A DNA stretch of 64,000 nt, taken from NCBI GenBank assembly GCA_013298715.1, contig JAAFIQ010000008.1, positions 85,690 to 149,689 on the forward strand. Reading direction: 5' to 3'. The stretch is from Bacteroidota bacterium (GTDB lineage Bacteria > Bacteroidota > Bacteroidia > B-17B0 > Aurantibacillaceae). How positions within the stretch are numbered: the stretch's first letter is position 1; each line of letters opens with the position of its first letter. The notes under the pieces were generated by a model. That model was not told the origin of the DNA and did no database searches. It saw only the letters and a program-made list of their open reading frames with translations. Positions 37,356 to 46,653 of the stretch are shown one piece after another. Position numbers and translations under genes: made by a program.

Positions 37356-39251
37356 TTATTTCATCAAAAAAGTAGCTAAAATAATAAACACAACACCCAT
37401 TATCATACTAATAACATAAAAGCCAATATTACCTTGCTGTGCCAAACGAATTACTGAACCTAAGCCTTTTACACCACTACCAACACCATTTACCAACCCA
37501 TCAATAATTTGTACGTCAACAATTTTATGTAATACACCCGAAACGGCATCTAACGGTTTGCGAACGAGCGCATCGTAAATTTCATCTACATAAAATTTGT
37601 TGTAAATTACTTTTTGCCAAGGTTTTAATTCCTCTTCTTTTGCAACTGGCAATACTTTGTGTTTAATAAACATCATATATGTAAAATAGATACTTGCTCC
37701 AGCTGCTACAACAGCCAAGGCCATTAATATCCATTCTACCTCATGACTAAGCATTGAAATAGAATGTCCTTTCCGTTGAAGCACTTCTCCTATTTGATGG
37801 TGCATCCAATTTGGAGTTCCCCAAAATTCGGGTAAGCCTAAAAAGCCACCAAGTACTGACAATATAGCTAGCACAATTAAAGGAAATGTCATGCTAGGTG
37901 GCGATTCGTGTAAGTGATGTTCTTGATCATGGGTTCCTCTGAATTTACCGAAAAAGGTTAAAAACAACATACGAAACATATAGAAAGCCGTTAAGATAGA
38001 AGTTAACATGCCAACTCCCCACAACACTTTATTGTGTTCGTAAACATGCGCTAAAATTTCATCTTTACTAAAAAAACCTGATAGGCCCGGCACACCGCTT
38101 ATGGCAAGGGTTGCAACAAACATAGTAAAAAACGTGATTTTGATTTTCCCTTTTAAACCACCCATGTTGCGAATATCTTGCTCACCGCCCATTGCATGAA
38201 TAACCGAACCAGCGCCTAAAAACAATAGCGCCTTAAAAAATGCGTGTGTTGTAACATGAAATACAGCACTACTGTAAGCGCCAACACCAAGAGCTAAAAA
38301 CATTAAGCCTAATTGTGAAACAGTAGAGTAAGCAAGAATTTTTTTAATATCATTTTGCAATAAACCGATGGTGGCAGCAAACAATGCGGTAATAGCACCA
38401 ACCACAGCAACGGTTTCAGAAGCTACTTCGCTACTAGCATAGAACACATTTGAACGCACCACCATAAAAATACCTGCCGTAACCATTGTTGCAGCATGTA
38501 TTAACGCAGATACTGGAGTTGGGCCAGCCATAGCATCAGGTAACCACGTATATAAAGGCAATTGTGCTGATTTACCCATTGCTCCAACAAATAATAACAA
38601 GGCAATTGTTGTGAGTGTTGATGTTGGAACTGTTCCAGCTTTATCAAAAATTTCGGTATATGAAACGCTACCAAACGTGATAAAGATTAATATAATTCCC
38701 ATTAAAAAACCTAAATCACCAATTCGGTTCATAATAAAGGCTTTGTTAGCAGCTTTATTGTAGGCAGTGTTTTTATACCAAAATCCTATCAATAAATAAG
38801 AACATAAACCTACGCCTTCCCAACCAACAAAAGTAATAATGTAGTTATTGCCTAAAACCAACAACAACATAAAAAACACAAATAAATTTAAGTACGTAAA
38901 AAAACGAGAGAAGCCTTCATCTTCATGCATGTAACCTGTTGAATAAACATGAATTAAAAATCCAATTCCTGTAATGATTAATAAGAACAACGATGATAGA
39001 TTATCGTATAAAAATTGAAATGGGATTTTTAAATCCCCAGAGTTTATCCAAGAAAATACGTCAATTACATGGCTTTTGGTAGCATTTCCATTCAATTCAA
39101 TAAATGCTAATACAGCTACAATAAACGATGCCAACACCGAAACAGAAGCTATGCTTCCGCTTAAACCTTTGCTTAATTTTTTACCAAAAAAACCATTAAT
39201 TAAAAAACCAATTAAAGGAAAGAGGGGTACTAATGGGATTAACTTAATCAT
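37356..39251 (-). CDS. nuoL: NADH-quinone oxidoreductase subunit L
   Basis: The 631-residue product has the NuoL core with FVGWEGVGLCSYLLIGFW, GKSAQLPLYTWLPDAM and KKILAYSTVSQLG, and the C-terminal long lateral helix followed by a last membrane segment (FYVISMIMGVVFIILATF). It is the distal proton-pumping subunit. The gap to nuoM is about 70 bp without a visible signal. Confidence 0.96.
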   Translation of the reverse strand: MIKLIPLVPLFPLIGFLINGFFGKKLSKGLSGSIASVSVLASFIVAVLAFIELNGNATKSHVIDVFSWINSGDLKIPFQFLYDNLSSLFLLIITGIGFLIHVYSTGYMHEDEGFSRFFTYLNLFVFFMLLLVLGNNYIITFVGWEGVGLCSYLLIGFWYKNTAYNKAANKAFIMNRIGDLGFLMGIILIFITFGSVSYTEIFDKAGTVPTSTLTTIALLLFVGAMGKSAQLPLYTWLPDAMAGPTPVSALIHAATMVTAGIFMVVRSNVFYASSEVASETVAVVGAITALFAATIGLLQNDIKKILAYSTVSQLGLMFLALGVGAYSSAVFHVTTHAFFKALLFLGAGSVIHAMGGEQDIRNMGGLKGKIKITFFTMFVATLAISGVPGLSGFFSKDEILAHVYEHNKVLWGVGMLTSILTAFYMFRMLFLTFFGKFRGTHDQEHHLHESPPSMTFPLIVLAILSVLGGFLGLPEFWGTPNWMHHQIGEVLQRKGHSISMLSHEVEWILMALAVVAAGASIYFTYMMFIKHKVLPVAKEEELKPWQKVIYNKFYVDEIYDALVRKPLDAVSGVLHKIVDVQIIDGLVNGVGSGVKGLGSVIRLAQQGNIGFYVISMIMGVVFIILATFLMK

Positions 39252-39305
39252 ATTTTTATTTTCAATTTTTTTACCTACAAGTTTTGATTGAAGTATAAAT
39301 TATTT

Positions 39306-39617
39306 TTAATTTTTTAAATTACTTAAAAGATCTGTGTCAATACTTTTCACGTTTCTATATATCATGCTTAAAATAGCTAAGCCAACGGCAACTTCAGCGG
39401 CGGCAACAGCCATAATAAAAAACACAAATACTTGCCCACTTGAATCGTTGTGTAACGTGCTAAATGAAACAAGCAAAAGATTTACTGCATTTAACATTAA
39501 CTCAATACACATAAAAATTATGATTGAATTACGACGCGCCATAACGCCTATAGCACCAATAATAAATAATACCGTGCTTAAAAGTAAATAATAGTTTATT
39601 GAAATTCCGTTTATCAT
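39306..39617 (-). CDS. nuoK: NADH-quinone oxidoreductase subunit K
   Basis: ATG 39617 gives 103 residues, the usual NuoK length; an earlier start would overlap nuoJ. Three helices carry two conserved Glu ([16 protein letters not shown] and [11 protein letters not shown]) of the proton path. It sits 8 bp after nuoJ. Confidence 0.95.
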   Translation of the reverse strand: MINGISINYYLLLSTVLFIIGAIGVMARRNSIIIFMCIELMLNAVNLLLVSFSTLHNDSSGQVFVFFIMAVAAAEVAVGLAILSMIYRNVKSIDTDLLSNLKN

Positions 39618-39624
39618 TTGTGTT

Positions 39625-40137
39625 TTATTTAATTTCTTTTTTACCAATCATTATTGCTCCAACTAAAGCTGCGAGTAAAAGAATACTTGCAATTTCGAAA
39701 GGGAACAAAAATTCGCTGAATAATACTTTACCTAAATTTTTTACCAACCCAATTTGACTTGCGCCATAACTACTTAGTTGCATTTGTTCTGCTCCTTTTA
39801 ATGAACCAACTAAAACAAATAAAAGCATACCACCTGCAACACCTGCAATTATTTTAGTTAGCCATGTGCGTTGCGGTTCAGTATCTTCGTTCAAATTCAT
39901 AAGCATGATAACAAATAAAAAGAGAACCATTATTGCTCCTGCGTAAACTACAATGTGAACGATTGCTAAAAATTGTGCATTCATTAAAAGATAATGGCCG
40001 GCGATGCAAAAAAACGTCATTACTAAATAAAGAACGCTGTTTACTGGATTGCGACTAAATACTACCATTAATGCCAACATTATAGCAAGGAAGGAGAGTA
40101 TTCCAAAAATCCATTGTGTAATTGTGTATCCTAACAT
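39625..40137 (-). CDS. nuoJ: NADH-quinone oxidoreductase subunit J
   Basis: The 170-residue product has five helices with the conserved [21 protein letters not shown] segment that holds the pi-bulge region of NuoJ. It is part of the membrane arm near the quinone site and lies about 80 bp after nuoI. Confidence 0.95.
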   Translation of the reverse strand: MLGYTITQWIFGILSFLAIMLALMVVFSRNPVNSVLYLVMTFFCIAGHYLLMNAQFLAIVHIVVYAGAIMVLFLFVIMLMNLNEDTEPQRTWLTKIIAGVAGGMLLFVLVGSLKGAEQMQLSSYGASQIGLVKNLGKVLFSEFLFPFEIASILLLAALVGAIMIGKKEIK

Positions 40138-40217
40138 ATTTTTATTTATTTACAATTTGAGAAATTTACAAATTACAATTGAAAAAATCGTCAATTGTAA
40201 TTCTTAAATCGTCAATT

Positions 40218-40811
40218 TTAATGTTTTAATTTCTTTCCTTCAAAAACTTGATTGTGTTTTAGGCCCGGTAATTTTTTAAACTCTGCTACTTCAATAGTTT
40301 GGCGTTTTGTAACATCAACACGCTTATCAACTTTTTCTACTAATTTATCTTTTCCATAAACAAAATCTTCTCGTTCAAATTCTACATCTACAATTCTGTC
40401 GGTTAAAAATATTGCTTCTTTAGGGCAAGCTTCCTCGCATAGGCCACAAAAAATACAACGTAACATATTAATTTCATAGGTGCTTGCGTATTTTTCTTCT
40501 CTGTATAATCCTTCTTCGCCTTTCTTTCTTTCAGCACTCTCCATAGTTATTGCCTCAGCCGGGCAAGCTACAGCGCATAAGCCACAAGCAGTGCATCGTT
40601 CAGCGCCATTCTCATCGCGCTTTAAAACATGTTGCCCTCGGTAAACTGCTGCTATTGGCCGTAACTCATCAGGATATTTTACAGTGGCTCTGCGCTTAAA
40701 CAAATGGCTTCCTGTAATCATCATGCCTTTTAGTATTCCTGGCAAGTACATTTTTTCCATTGCACTTTGCTCTTTGTTTGATACTACTTTACTTCTATTT
40801 GTAAGTTTCAT
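40218..40811 (-). CDS. nuoI: NADH-quinone oxidoreductase subunit I
   Basis: The 197-residue protein has two 4Fe-4S motifs, CTACGLCAVACP at about 75 and CIFCGLCEEACP at about 120, which hold clusters N6a and N6b. It passes electrons toward the quinone site. A basic C-terminal extension of about 50 residues follows the last cluster. Confidence 0.97.
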   Translation of the reverse strand: MKLTNRSKVVSNKEQSAMEKMYLPGILKGMMITGSHLFKRRATVKYPDELRPIAAVYRGQHVLKRDENGAERCTACGLCAVACPAEAITMESAERKKGEEGLYREEKYASTYEINMLRCIFCGLCEEACPKEAIFLTDRIVDVEFEREDFVYGKDKLVEKVDKRVDVTKRQTIEVAEFKKLPGLKHNQVFEGKKLKH

Positions 40812-40828
40812 TTTAAACTGCTTTTAAC

Positions 40829-41887
40829 TTAAAAATGTAAATTACCTCTTAAAAATTCTACCCCTACTGTAATTGCAAGGTTTAACAACGATAGTGGTAA
40901 TAAAATTTTCCAACCTAGGTTCATTAATTGATCGTAGCGGAAACGTGGTAAAGTCCAACGAATCCACATAAACACACAAATAAAAATAACAATCTTTGTA
41001 AAGAAGGCACCAAAGCCTATAATTGAAATCCAAATACTACCCTCATGTAAACCCATTGCGTTGTACAATTCTTGCGCAAACGGAAAATTATACCCTCCAA
41101 AATAAAATGCGCTCATTACCGCAGATGAAATAAACATGTTAATGTATTCTGCAAACAAAAACAATCCTAATTTCATGGATGAGTATTCTGTATGGTAACC
41201 GCCAACTAACTCTGCCTCACACTCTGGCAAATCAAAAGGCGCACGATTGGTTTCGGCCAAAGCACAAACAAAAAATATTAGAAAACCTAAGGGTTGATAA
41301 CAAACATTTGCAACGCCAGCATCTTGCTGCGCCACAATTTCGCGTAAACTTAATGTACCACCTGCTGTAATAATTAAAGCAATAACTGAAATTCCCATGG
41401 CAATTTCGTAACTAATCATTTGACTTGATGCGCGAATAGCGCCTAACAACGCATATTTGTTATTAGAAGCCCAGCCACCAATCATAATACCATAAACACC
41501 TATAGAAACTACTCCAAATAAATAAAGTACGCCAATGTTTATATCTGTAATTTGAAATGAATAAACATTGCCGCTTGCTGTTGAAAAATCTTTCCCCCAA
41601 GGAATTACGCTACCTGTCATTAACGCGGTAACCATAAACAAGCTTGGGCCAAGAATAAATAAAAATTTATTTGATACGTTTGGAATTATTTCTTCTTTAA
41701 AGAACATTTTTCCACCATCGGCTAATGGTTGCAATAAGCCTTTTGGCCCAGCTCTATCTGGCCCCACACGATCTTGCAACAAGGCCGAAAACTTGCGCTC
41801 CCACAAGGTAGCGTAAGCAGCAACGCCCAACGATATTGCAAATACAATAACGCAGGTTAATAATTTTACTAAGATAACTGACAGCAT
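40829..41887 (-). CDS. nuoH: NADH-quinone oxidoreductase subunit H
   Basis: ATG 41887 gives 352 residues and starts at MLSVILVKLL; the longer frame would need a TTG inside nuoG. It has eight helices with the quinone-channel signature ERKFSALLQDRVGPDRAGP, and the Glu-rich loop in ETNRAPFDLPECEAELVGGYHTEY (shown here as two halves: ETNRAPFDLPE and CEAELVGGYHTEY). It forms the quinone-binding chamber. It starts 5 bp after nuoG. Confidence 0.96.
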   Translation of the reverse strand: MLSVILVKLLTCVIVFAISLGVAAYATLWERKFSALLQDRVGPDRAGPKGLLQPLADGGKMFFKEEIIPNVSNKFLFILGPSLFMVTALMTGSVIPWGKDFSTASGNVYSFQITDINIGVLYLFGVVSIGVYGIMIGGWASNNKYALLGAIRASSQMISYEIAMGISVIALIITAGGTLSLREIVAQQDAGVANVCYQPLGFLIFFVCALAETNRAPFDLPECEAELVGGYHTEYSSMKLGLFLFAEYINMFISSAVMSAFYFGGYNFPFAQELYNAMGLHEGSIWISIIGFGAFFTKIVIFICVFMWIRWTLPRFRYDQLMNLGWKILLPLSLLNLAITVGVEFLRGNLHF

Positions 41888-41891
41888 ACGT

Positions 41892-42875
41892 TTATGGTTT
41901 TTTATCAATAGGCATAAATCCTAAAGCGTTTTGTTGTTTTAATAATTTTAATTTAAGTTCGTTTAAATTTTGGTAATGGTTTTGCGATATTACCGAATTT
42001 CTTTGAATTGGCGAAGGACCTTCTATAACCCAATCGCTTGTTTTTTTGTGATCGTAACGGCACGAGTTACAAATAAATTCTTCAACCTCATCCCATTGGT
42101 CTTTGCGGGCTGTAACACGCACTACCTCATCACCTTTAAGCCAAACACGGGTTTTGCCACAGCACTTATCACATTTACGATGCGCATCTACTGGTTTTGT
42201 AAACCAAACACGTTGTTTAAATCGGAAAGTTCTATCCGTTAACGCTCCAACTGGGCAAACATCAATTACATTTCCGCTAAAATCGTTATCAATTACATTT
42301 TCAATATACGTGCTAATTTCTGCTGCATCGCCACGGTGAATAACGCCATGCACACGCCCATCAGTAATTTGCTCAGCTGTTTTAACACAGCGGTAACAAA
42401 GGATACAACGCGTCATGTGTAATTTTATTTTATCACCAATATCAATTACTTCGTATTCGCGACGTTTAAATTCATAACGTGTTTTTTCTGAACCGTTTTC
42501 GTAACCAAGGTCTTGTAACTTACACTCGCCGGCTTGGTCGCACACAGGGCAATCGAGGGGGTGGTTCATTAATAAAAATTCTACTACACCTTTTCGTGCT
42601 TCAACAATATCTTTATTGGTGTAATTTTCAACCACCATTCCGTCCATTACCTCTGTTCGGCAGCTTGCAACTGGCTTTGGCATTGGGTTTGGGTTGGCGG
42701 TGCTACCTTGTGCCACTCTAACAATACAAGTGCGGCAATAACCACCACTGGTTTTTAGTTTGGTATAATAGCACATTGCTGGTGGTGCTACTTCTGGGCC
42801 AATCATACGGGCAGCCTGAAGAATGGTGGTACCCTTTGGCACATCAATTTCTATTCCGTCTATTGTTACTTTCAT
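41892..42875 (-). CDS. nuoG: NADH-quinone oxidoreductase subunit G, short form
   Basis: The 327-residue protein has the 2Fe-2S ferredoxin domain (CYYTKLKTSGGYCRTC), the HxxxCxxCxxxxxC motif (HPLDCPVCDQAGEC), a 4Fe-4S site (CILCYRCVKT with CPVG) and a further Cys group CDKCCG with CNSC. It ends where the molybdopterin-like domain begins in longer NuoG. As I recall, this short form is usual in Flavobacteriia, so it is not a truncation. Its ATG shares one base with the TAA of an ORF6N remnant, and its first 26 bp are repeated 86 bp upstream. Confidence 0.93.
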   Translation of the reverse strand: MKVTIDGIEIDVPKGTTILQAARMIGPEVAPPAMCYYTKLKTSGGYCRTCIVRVAQGSTANPNPMPKPVASCRTEVMDGMVVENYTNKDIVEARKGVVEFLLMNHPLDCPVCDQAGECKLQDLGYENGSEKTRYEFKRREYEVIDIGDKIKLHMTRCILCYRCVKTAEQITDGRVHGVIHRGDAAEISTYIENVIDNDFSGNVIDVCPVGALTDRTFRFKQRVWFTKPVDAHRKCDKCCGKTRVWLKGDEVVRVTARKDQWDEVEEFICNSCRYDHKKTSDWVIEGPSPIQRNSVISQNHYQNLNELKLKLLKQQNALGFMPIDKKP

Positions 42876-42916
42876 TACTTTTTATAACCAATTTTAATAC
42901 GTTTTTTAACTTTTTC
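42875..42916 (-). pseudogene. Remnant of an ORF6N gene, last 13 codons
   Basis: In the same frame as the minigene upstream, 13 codons read [13 protein letters not shown] then TAA. This is residue-for-residue the C-terminus of the intact ORF6N protein encoded at 43612-44115, with several synonymous base changes. The TAA overlaps the nuoG ATG as TAATG. It shows that another ORF6N gene once ended directly at nuoG. Confidence 0.8.
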
Positions 42917-42961
42917 TTATAATCTTACTTCGATATCTATTCCGTCTATTGTTACTTTCAT
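42917..42961 (-). repeat. Duplicated nuoG start forming a 14-codon minigene
   Basis: The segment reads MKVTIDGIDIEVRL and stops. Its first 26 bp (42936-42961) are identical to the first 26 bp of nuoG (42850-42875); the next codons encode DIEV against EIDV in nuoG. It directly follows the stop of the second HepT gene, so it stands where that cassette once met a nuoG gene. Confidence 0.8.
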
Positions 42962-42963
42962 AG

Positions 42964-43308
42964 TTATTTACTCAATAAATTTAACACATCCTCTTTTAAT
43001 TCGGGTGTTTTTTTAATAATAAAAAACCACATTTGTTCTTCGTCTATTGTATCGTAGGCGCGTGCTAAAAAATTCCTCAAACCTATTATACTTTCTCTAT
43101 TTCTTATTTTAATTATTATTTCAGGATTTAAAGTTGATAGTTTTTTTATAATTTCACCTATAATTAAAAAATTTCTTTCAGCAGTTCGTTTGTAATAAAA
43201 GTTTGTTTTAAAGCCTGTTATATTGTTTGCATCAAATTGTATTTGTTCAATTTCGTTTATATATATTAGTATGTCTTTTAAATATTCTTTAATTAATTTC
43301 TCGCCCAT
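42964..43308 (-). CDS. HepT-like (DUF86) protein with altered RNase motif
   Basis: The 114-residue helical protein fits the HepT RNase family and pairs with the nucleotidyltransferase gene upstream, overlapping it by 20 bp. In HepT the motif is RX4HXY; here it reads RNFLARAY, with Arg in place of the catalytic His. The Tyr that MntA AMPylates is still there. The toxin may therefore be inactive, or this is a distinct subgroup. It lies between the second MNT gene and the duplicated nuoG start. Confidence 0.8.
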   Translation of the reverse strand: MGEKLIKEYLKDILIYINEIEQIQFDANNITGFKTNFYYKRTAERNFLIIGEIIKKLSTLNPEIIIKIRNRESIIGLRNFLARAYDTIDEEQMWFFIIKKTPELKEDVLNLLSK

Positions 43309-43609
43309 ACAATAATACCTTTTCTTTCATTATTGAATCCTTTAATCTACTATTAATTGCTTTTTTATAAAACAATAAATCAATTGGCTTTTTTAGTGCG
43401 TGTATTAATTCTTCGCGTAACCAAAAATAATTTTGTGTAAGTTCGTTATTATCTTCTTCGTTTTTAAAATCTACCAACAAATCCACGTCGCTATAAAACT
43501 GATAATCAAACCGTGTTACCGAGCCAAATGCAAACAAGCTATTAACAGAATAGGTGTTACATATTTCATTAATTTTTAACTGATTATTTGTTATTACTGA
43601 TGCGAGCAT
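43289..43609 (-). CDS. MNT-type nucleotidyltransferase antitoxin
   Basis: The 106-residue protein has the pol-beta-fold signature GSX10DXD in FGSVTRFDYQFYSDVDLLVDF and a third Asp in PIDLLFY. In the well-studied HepT/MntA system this enzyme polyadenylylates the HepT Tyr and neutralises the RNase. It starts 2 bp after the ORF6N gene. Confidence 0.85.
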   Translation of the reverse strand: MLASVITNNQLKINEICNTYSVNSLFAFGSVTRFDYQFYSDVDLLVDFKNEEDNNELTQNYFWLREELIHALKKPIDLLFYKKAINSRLKDSIMKEKVLLYGREIN

Positions 43610-43611
43610 TT

Positions 43612-44115
43612 TTACTTTTTATACCCAATTTTAATGCGTTTTTTTACTTTTTCCTCTTGTGTTTTTATTCCCATTAAATAATTTAGTGCTTCATAAACAT
43701 CGGCAAATTGTTTGTTATATTTCGTTTCAATATCTTGAATTTTTTTATTCAACTCTGTGTAATCTACAATGTATTGTTTCATCACAACAAAAGCGCGCAT
43801 AATGGAAATATTTACCTGAATAGCCTTTTTACTTTTTAAAACGGAAGAAAGCATTGCTACGCCTTCTTCAGTAAAGGCATAGGGTAAATATCTTTGTCCT
43901 CCCCAACTTGAGGTCACAATTTGTGACCTTAAGTTGTCAAATTCTATTTTAGTTAGTTGAAACATAAAATCTTCAGGGAATCTTTCAATATTCCTTTTTA
44001 CCGCCTGATTCAGAACCTTAGTTTCAACTTCATACAATGCTGCTAAATCAAAATCTAACATAACTTTTTGGTTACGTATTTCGTGAATTTTGGTATGTAT
44101 GTTTTTTATTAGCAC
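43612..44115 (-). CDS. ORF6N-domain protein
   Basis: The 167-residue protein has the N-terminal ORF6N domain ([45 protein letters not shown]) and a coiled-coil C-terminus ending in KIGYKK. The ORF6N domain is known from phage KilA-N/ORF6N antirepressor-like proteins and is strongly amplified in Bacteroidota chromosomes. It probably binds DNA. It stands alone between two MNT/HepT pairs. Confidence 0.9.
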   Translation of the reverse strand: MLIKNIHTKIHEIRNQKVMLDFDLAALYEVETKVLNQAVKRNIERFPEDFMFQLTKIEFDNLRSQIVTSSWGGQRYLPYAFTEEGVAMLSSVLKSKKAIQVNISIMRAFVVMKQYIVDYTELNKKIQDIETKYNKQFADVYEALNYLMGIKTQEEKVKKRIKIGYKK

Positions 44116-44123
44116 TAGCTATT

Positions 44124-44474
44124 TTATTTTCTTAATTCAGTAATTATTAACTCTAAATCTTTTTTATTATCTAATAAATTGTTTTGAATAATCTCCCATA
44201 AAGTAACTAAACTAATTCCAAAGTACTCATGAGAAGCATAATTCCTTAATCCATACATTTGTTGCCAAGGAACATTTGGATAGTTTTGTTTTAATTCTTT
44301 TGGCAGATTGTTTGCTGCTTCGCCAATAATTTCAAAGTTACGCGTTACAGCATCAACTGTTTTTTGATCCTCAACAAACGTATTATAACTTAACCCTTCG
44401 GTATAATTAAAAATTCTATTTATTGAAATGACCATATCTTCTAAAAACAATATATATTCTCTATCAACTTTCAA
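44124..44474 (-). CDS. HepT-like toxin RNase
   Basis: The 116-residue protein has an intact RX4HXY motif (RNYASHEY) and the conserved GEAANNLP and IWE-like LWEII segments. It is the RNase partner of the MNT gene just upstream, with which it overlaps by 4 bp (ATGA). Active HepT cleaves RNA when not AMPylated by its partner. Confidence 0.88.
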   Translation of the reverse strand: MKVDREYILFLEDMVISINRIFNYTEGLSYNTFVEDQKTVDAVTRNFEIIGEAANNLPKELKQNYPNVPWQQMYGLRNYASHEYFGISLVTLWEIIQNNLLDNKKDLELIITELRK

Positions 44475-44761
44475 ACGTATTTAACTTGGCTTAAAATTTT
44501 ATTTTTTAACTGTGCTTTGATTGCTTCTGTGGTAACTAAATCAACTTTTTTATTAAATATAGATTGCAAATAAAACTGTAAATCGAAAAAAGCCCAACCT
44601 AAAGGTTTTTCAAGCTCAACTAATATATCTAAGTCGCTATTTTCAGTTGCAGTGTTATTAGAGAATGAACCAAAATAACCAATTTTTGACACAAAGTATT
44701 TTTGATGCAAAATTGGTTTCGCTTCTAATAACTTATTTTCTATGTCAGTTGCAGTAAGCAC
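44471..44761 (-). CDS. MNT-type nucleotidyltransferase antitoxin
   Basis: The 96-residue protein has GSX10DXD in GYFGSFSNNTATENSDLDIL and the third Asp in KVDLVT. It is the AMP-transferring antitoxin for the HepT gene that overlaps its 3' end. It starts 12 bp after nuoF and so is read from the nuo transcript. Confidence 0.88.
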   Translation of the reverse strand: MLTATDIENKLLEAKPILHQKYFVSKIGYFGSFSNNTATENSDLDILVELEKPLGWAFFDLQFYLQSIFNKKVDLVTTEAIKAQLKNKILSQVKYV

Positions 44762-44772
44762 AATACCTTCAA

Positions 44773-46110
44773 TTAAGCTCTAATTAAATTTAATCTATCG
44801 TAATGAGAAATATCCACAAACTTTTTCTTTTGTGCTATTTCTAAAAACTCGTGTTTAAAGTGGCGTATGGCTGCCGCTACAGGCCATGCCGCTGCTTCAC
44901 CTAACGGACAAATAGTTTTTCCTTCAATTTTACTTTGTATGTCCCACAATAAATCCACATCGCTTTCATTCGCGGTTCCATTCAAAAATTTCTTTAATAT
45001 TTTTTCCATCCACCCAGTTCCTTCGCGACAAGGGCTGCATTGGCCACAACTTTCGTGATGGTAAAAACGTGTAAACGTAAATAAATTTTTTACGATGCTT
45101 GTGTCTTCATCCATAGCAATAAAACCCCCAGAACCAAGCATGGTGCCAGTTGCAAAGCCACCATCTGCAAGACTTTCATAAGTCATTAAACGTGGCTCAC
45201 CTTTAGCAGTTTTTAAAATTAATTCTGTTGGAAGAATTGGAACCGAGGATCCACCTGCTACAACCGCTTTTAATTTTTTTCCGTTACGAATGCCACCACA
45301 ATATTCTTCGCTATAAATAAATTCTTCGACCGGAATTCCTAATTCAATTTCGTAAACGCCTGGTTTATTAATATGTCCAGATGCAGAAATTAGTTTTGTT
45401 CCTGTAGATTTTCCTATGCCAATTTTTGCATATTCTTCGCCACCCATCATAACAATTGGACAAACTGCTGCAATGGTTTCAACATTATTAACAACCGTTG
45501 GGCAGCCCCACAACCCCGCTACGGCTGGGAATGGTGGCTTAATACGAGGGTTACCTCGTTTGCCTTCTAAGGATTCTAATAATGCAGTTTCTTCACCACA
45601 AATGTAAGCACCACCACCAACTTGTATATAACAATCATGTGAGAAATCAGTTCCTAAAATGTTTTTTCCTAACCAACCAGCTGCGTAAGCCTCTTCTAAA
45701 GCTGCTTCTAAAATACGGGCTACATAAAAATATTCGCCACGTATGTAGATGTAAGAAGTTTTTGCGCCCAGAGCATAAGAAGAGGTTATCATACCTTCTA
45801 TTAAGGCATGAGGAATTTTTTCCATTAAGTAGCGATCTTTAAAGGTTCCAGGCTCACTTTCATCGGCGTTACATACTAAGTAGCGTGGAATTCCTTCTGG
45901 TTTTGCTAAAAAGCTCCATTTCATCCCTGTAGGGAAACCTGCACCACCACGGCCACGTAAGCCGGATTTCTTAACTTCTTCGGTAACTTGATCTGGCTGC
46001 ATTGTTTTTAAAGCCTTTTCAACCGAAGCATAGCCACCATGCGCACGATACACTTCTAAGGTGTGTATGTTTGGTACTTTGTCGTTATGTATTAATAATT
46101 TTCGTCCCAT
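44773..46110 (-). CDS. nuoF: NADH-quinone oxidoreductase subunit F
   Basis: The 445-residue protein has the FMN/NADH fold with [53 protein letters not shown] [13 protein letters not shown], and the C-terminal N3 cluster motif [11 protein letters not shown] with a further Cys in TICPLGEA. It oxidises NADH and passes electrons to FMN. It lies 6 bp after DUF4160. Confidence 0.97.
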   Translation of the reverse strand: MGRKLLIHNDKVPNIHTLEVYRAHGGYASVEKALKTMQPDQVTEEVKKSGLRGRGGAGFPTGMKWSFLAKPEGIPRYLVCNADESEPGTFKDRYLMEKIPHALIEGMITSSYALGAKTSYIYIRGEYFYVARILEAALEEAYAAGWLGKNILGTDFSHDCYIQVGGGAYICGEETALLESLEGKRGNPRIKPPFPAVAGLWGCPTVVNNVETIAAVCPIVMMGGEEYAKIGIGKSTGTKLISASGHINKPGVYEIELGIPVEEFIYSEEYCGGIRNGKKLKAVVAGGSSVPILPTELILKTAKGEPRLMTYESLADGGFATGTMLGSGGFIAMDEDTSIVKNLFTFTRFYHHESCGQCSPCREGTGWMEKILKKFLNGTANESDVDLLWDIQSKIEGKTICPLGEAAAWPVAAAIRHFKHEFLEIAQKKKFVDISHYDRLNLIRA

Positions 46111-46116
46111 AATTTA

Positions 46117-46377
46117 TTATTGTAACGGCTCTATTTTATTAAATGAATTGTCATTTTTTCCTAATTCCCAATTTTGTAATAATTCTTCTTGATGTATTGA
46201 TGCCCATTCTATAACTAATGCTAATGCTTTAGAGGGTAATTTACCCTGAATAAGCGAAAAATCTCTAATTCCAATTAATGCTTCAAACTCACCGTACTTG
46301 GCATGAAAGTGAGGTGGATTGTGTTCATTCCAGTACATTTGAATTATTATTCCGTAAAATATACTTATTGTTGGCAT
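46117..46377 (-). CDS. DUF4160 protein
   Basis: The 86-residue protein starts with MPTISIFYGIIIQMYWNEHN and has PPHFHAKYGEFEA and LALVIEWASIHQEELLQNWE, the signature of DUF4160. Its ATG shares a base with the stop of the DUF2442 gene (TAATG), so the two form a coupled pair. Such pairs are predicted toxin-antitoxin-like modules; no activity is proven to my knowledge. Confidence 0.88.
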   Translation of the reverse strand: MPTISIFYGIIIQMYWNEHNPPHFHAKYGEFEALIGIRDFSLIQGKLPSKALALVIEWASIHQEELLQNWELGKNDNSFNKIEPLQ

Positions 46378-46646
46378 TAATTTATTTCTAATTTTTTGTA
46401 CTCTTCGAACGTTTTTCCTGTGATAGTTAAGTAGGTATTAAGTGGGTCTATATCCAACTCATTATTCCAACACGGTTCTCCAAACTCACCTATTTTTACA
46501 CTATTAAAATAGTTAACATCATTAAATTTTTCAAACACACCCTTACCCACTAAATCACTTAAATCTAAATTACCTTCTACTCCATCATTATATTTGATGT
46601 GCAATTTATAATTTGGTAAGGGAGTTATATGTACTATTTTAATCAT
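46377..46646 (-). CDS. DUF2442 protein
   Basis: The 89-residue protein has KLHIKYNDGVEGNLDLSDL and a FGEPCWNNELDIDPL segment with the typical GEPxW motif of DUF2442. It precedes DUF4160 and follows nuoE by 7 bp. In related pairs this member may be the DNA-binding or antitoxin part; this is inference. Confidence 0.85.
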   Translation of the reverse strand: MIKIVHITPLPNYKLHIKYNDGVEGNLDLSDLVGKGVFEKFNDVNYFNSVKIGEFGEPCWNNELDIDPLNTYLTITGKTFEEYKKLEIN

Positions 46647-46653
46647 TTTTAAG

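Noticed and set aside
41888..41908. Longer NuoH with a TTG start
   Set aside because: It would overlap nuoG by 17 bp and add seven hydrophilic residues; the ATG at 41887 gives the normal N-terminus.
41892..42875. NuoG looking truncated at 327 residues
   Set aside because: All cluster-binding motifs are present, the end is clean and runs into nuoH, and the short form is, as I recall, normal for Flavobacteriia.
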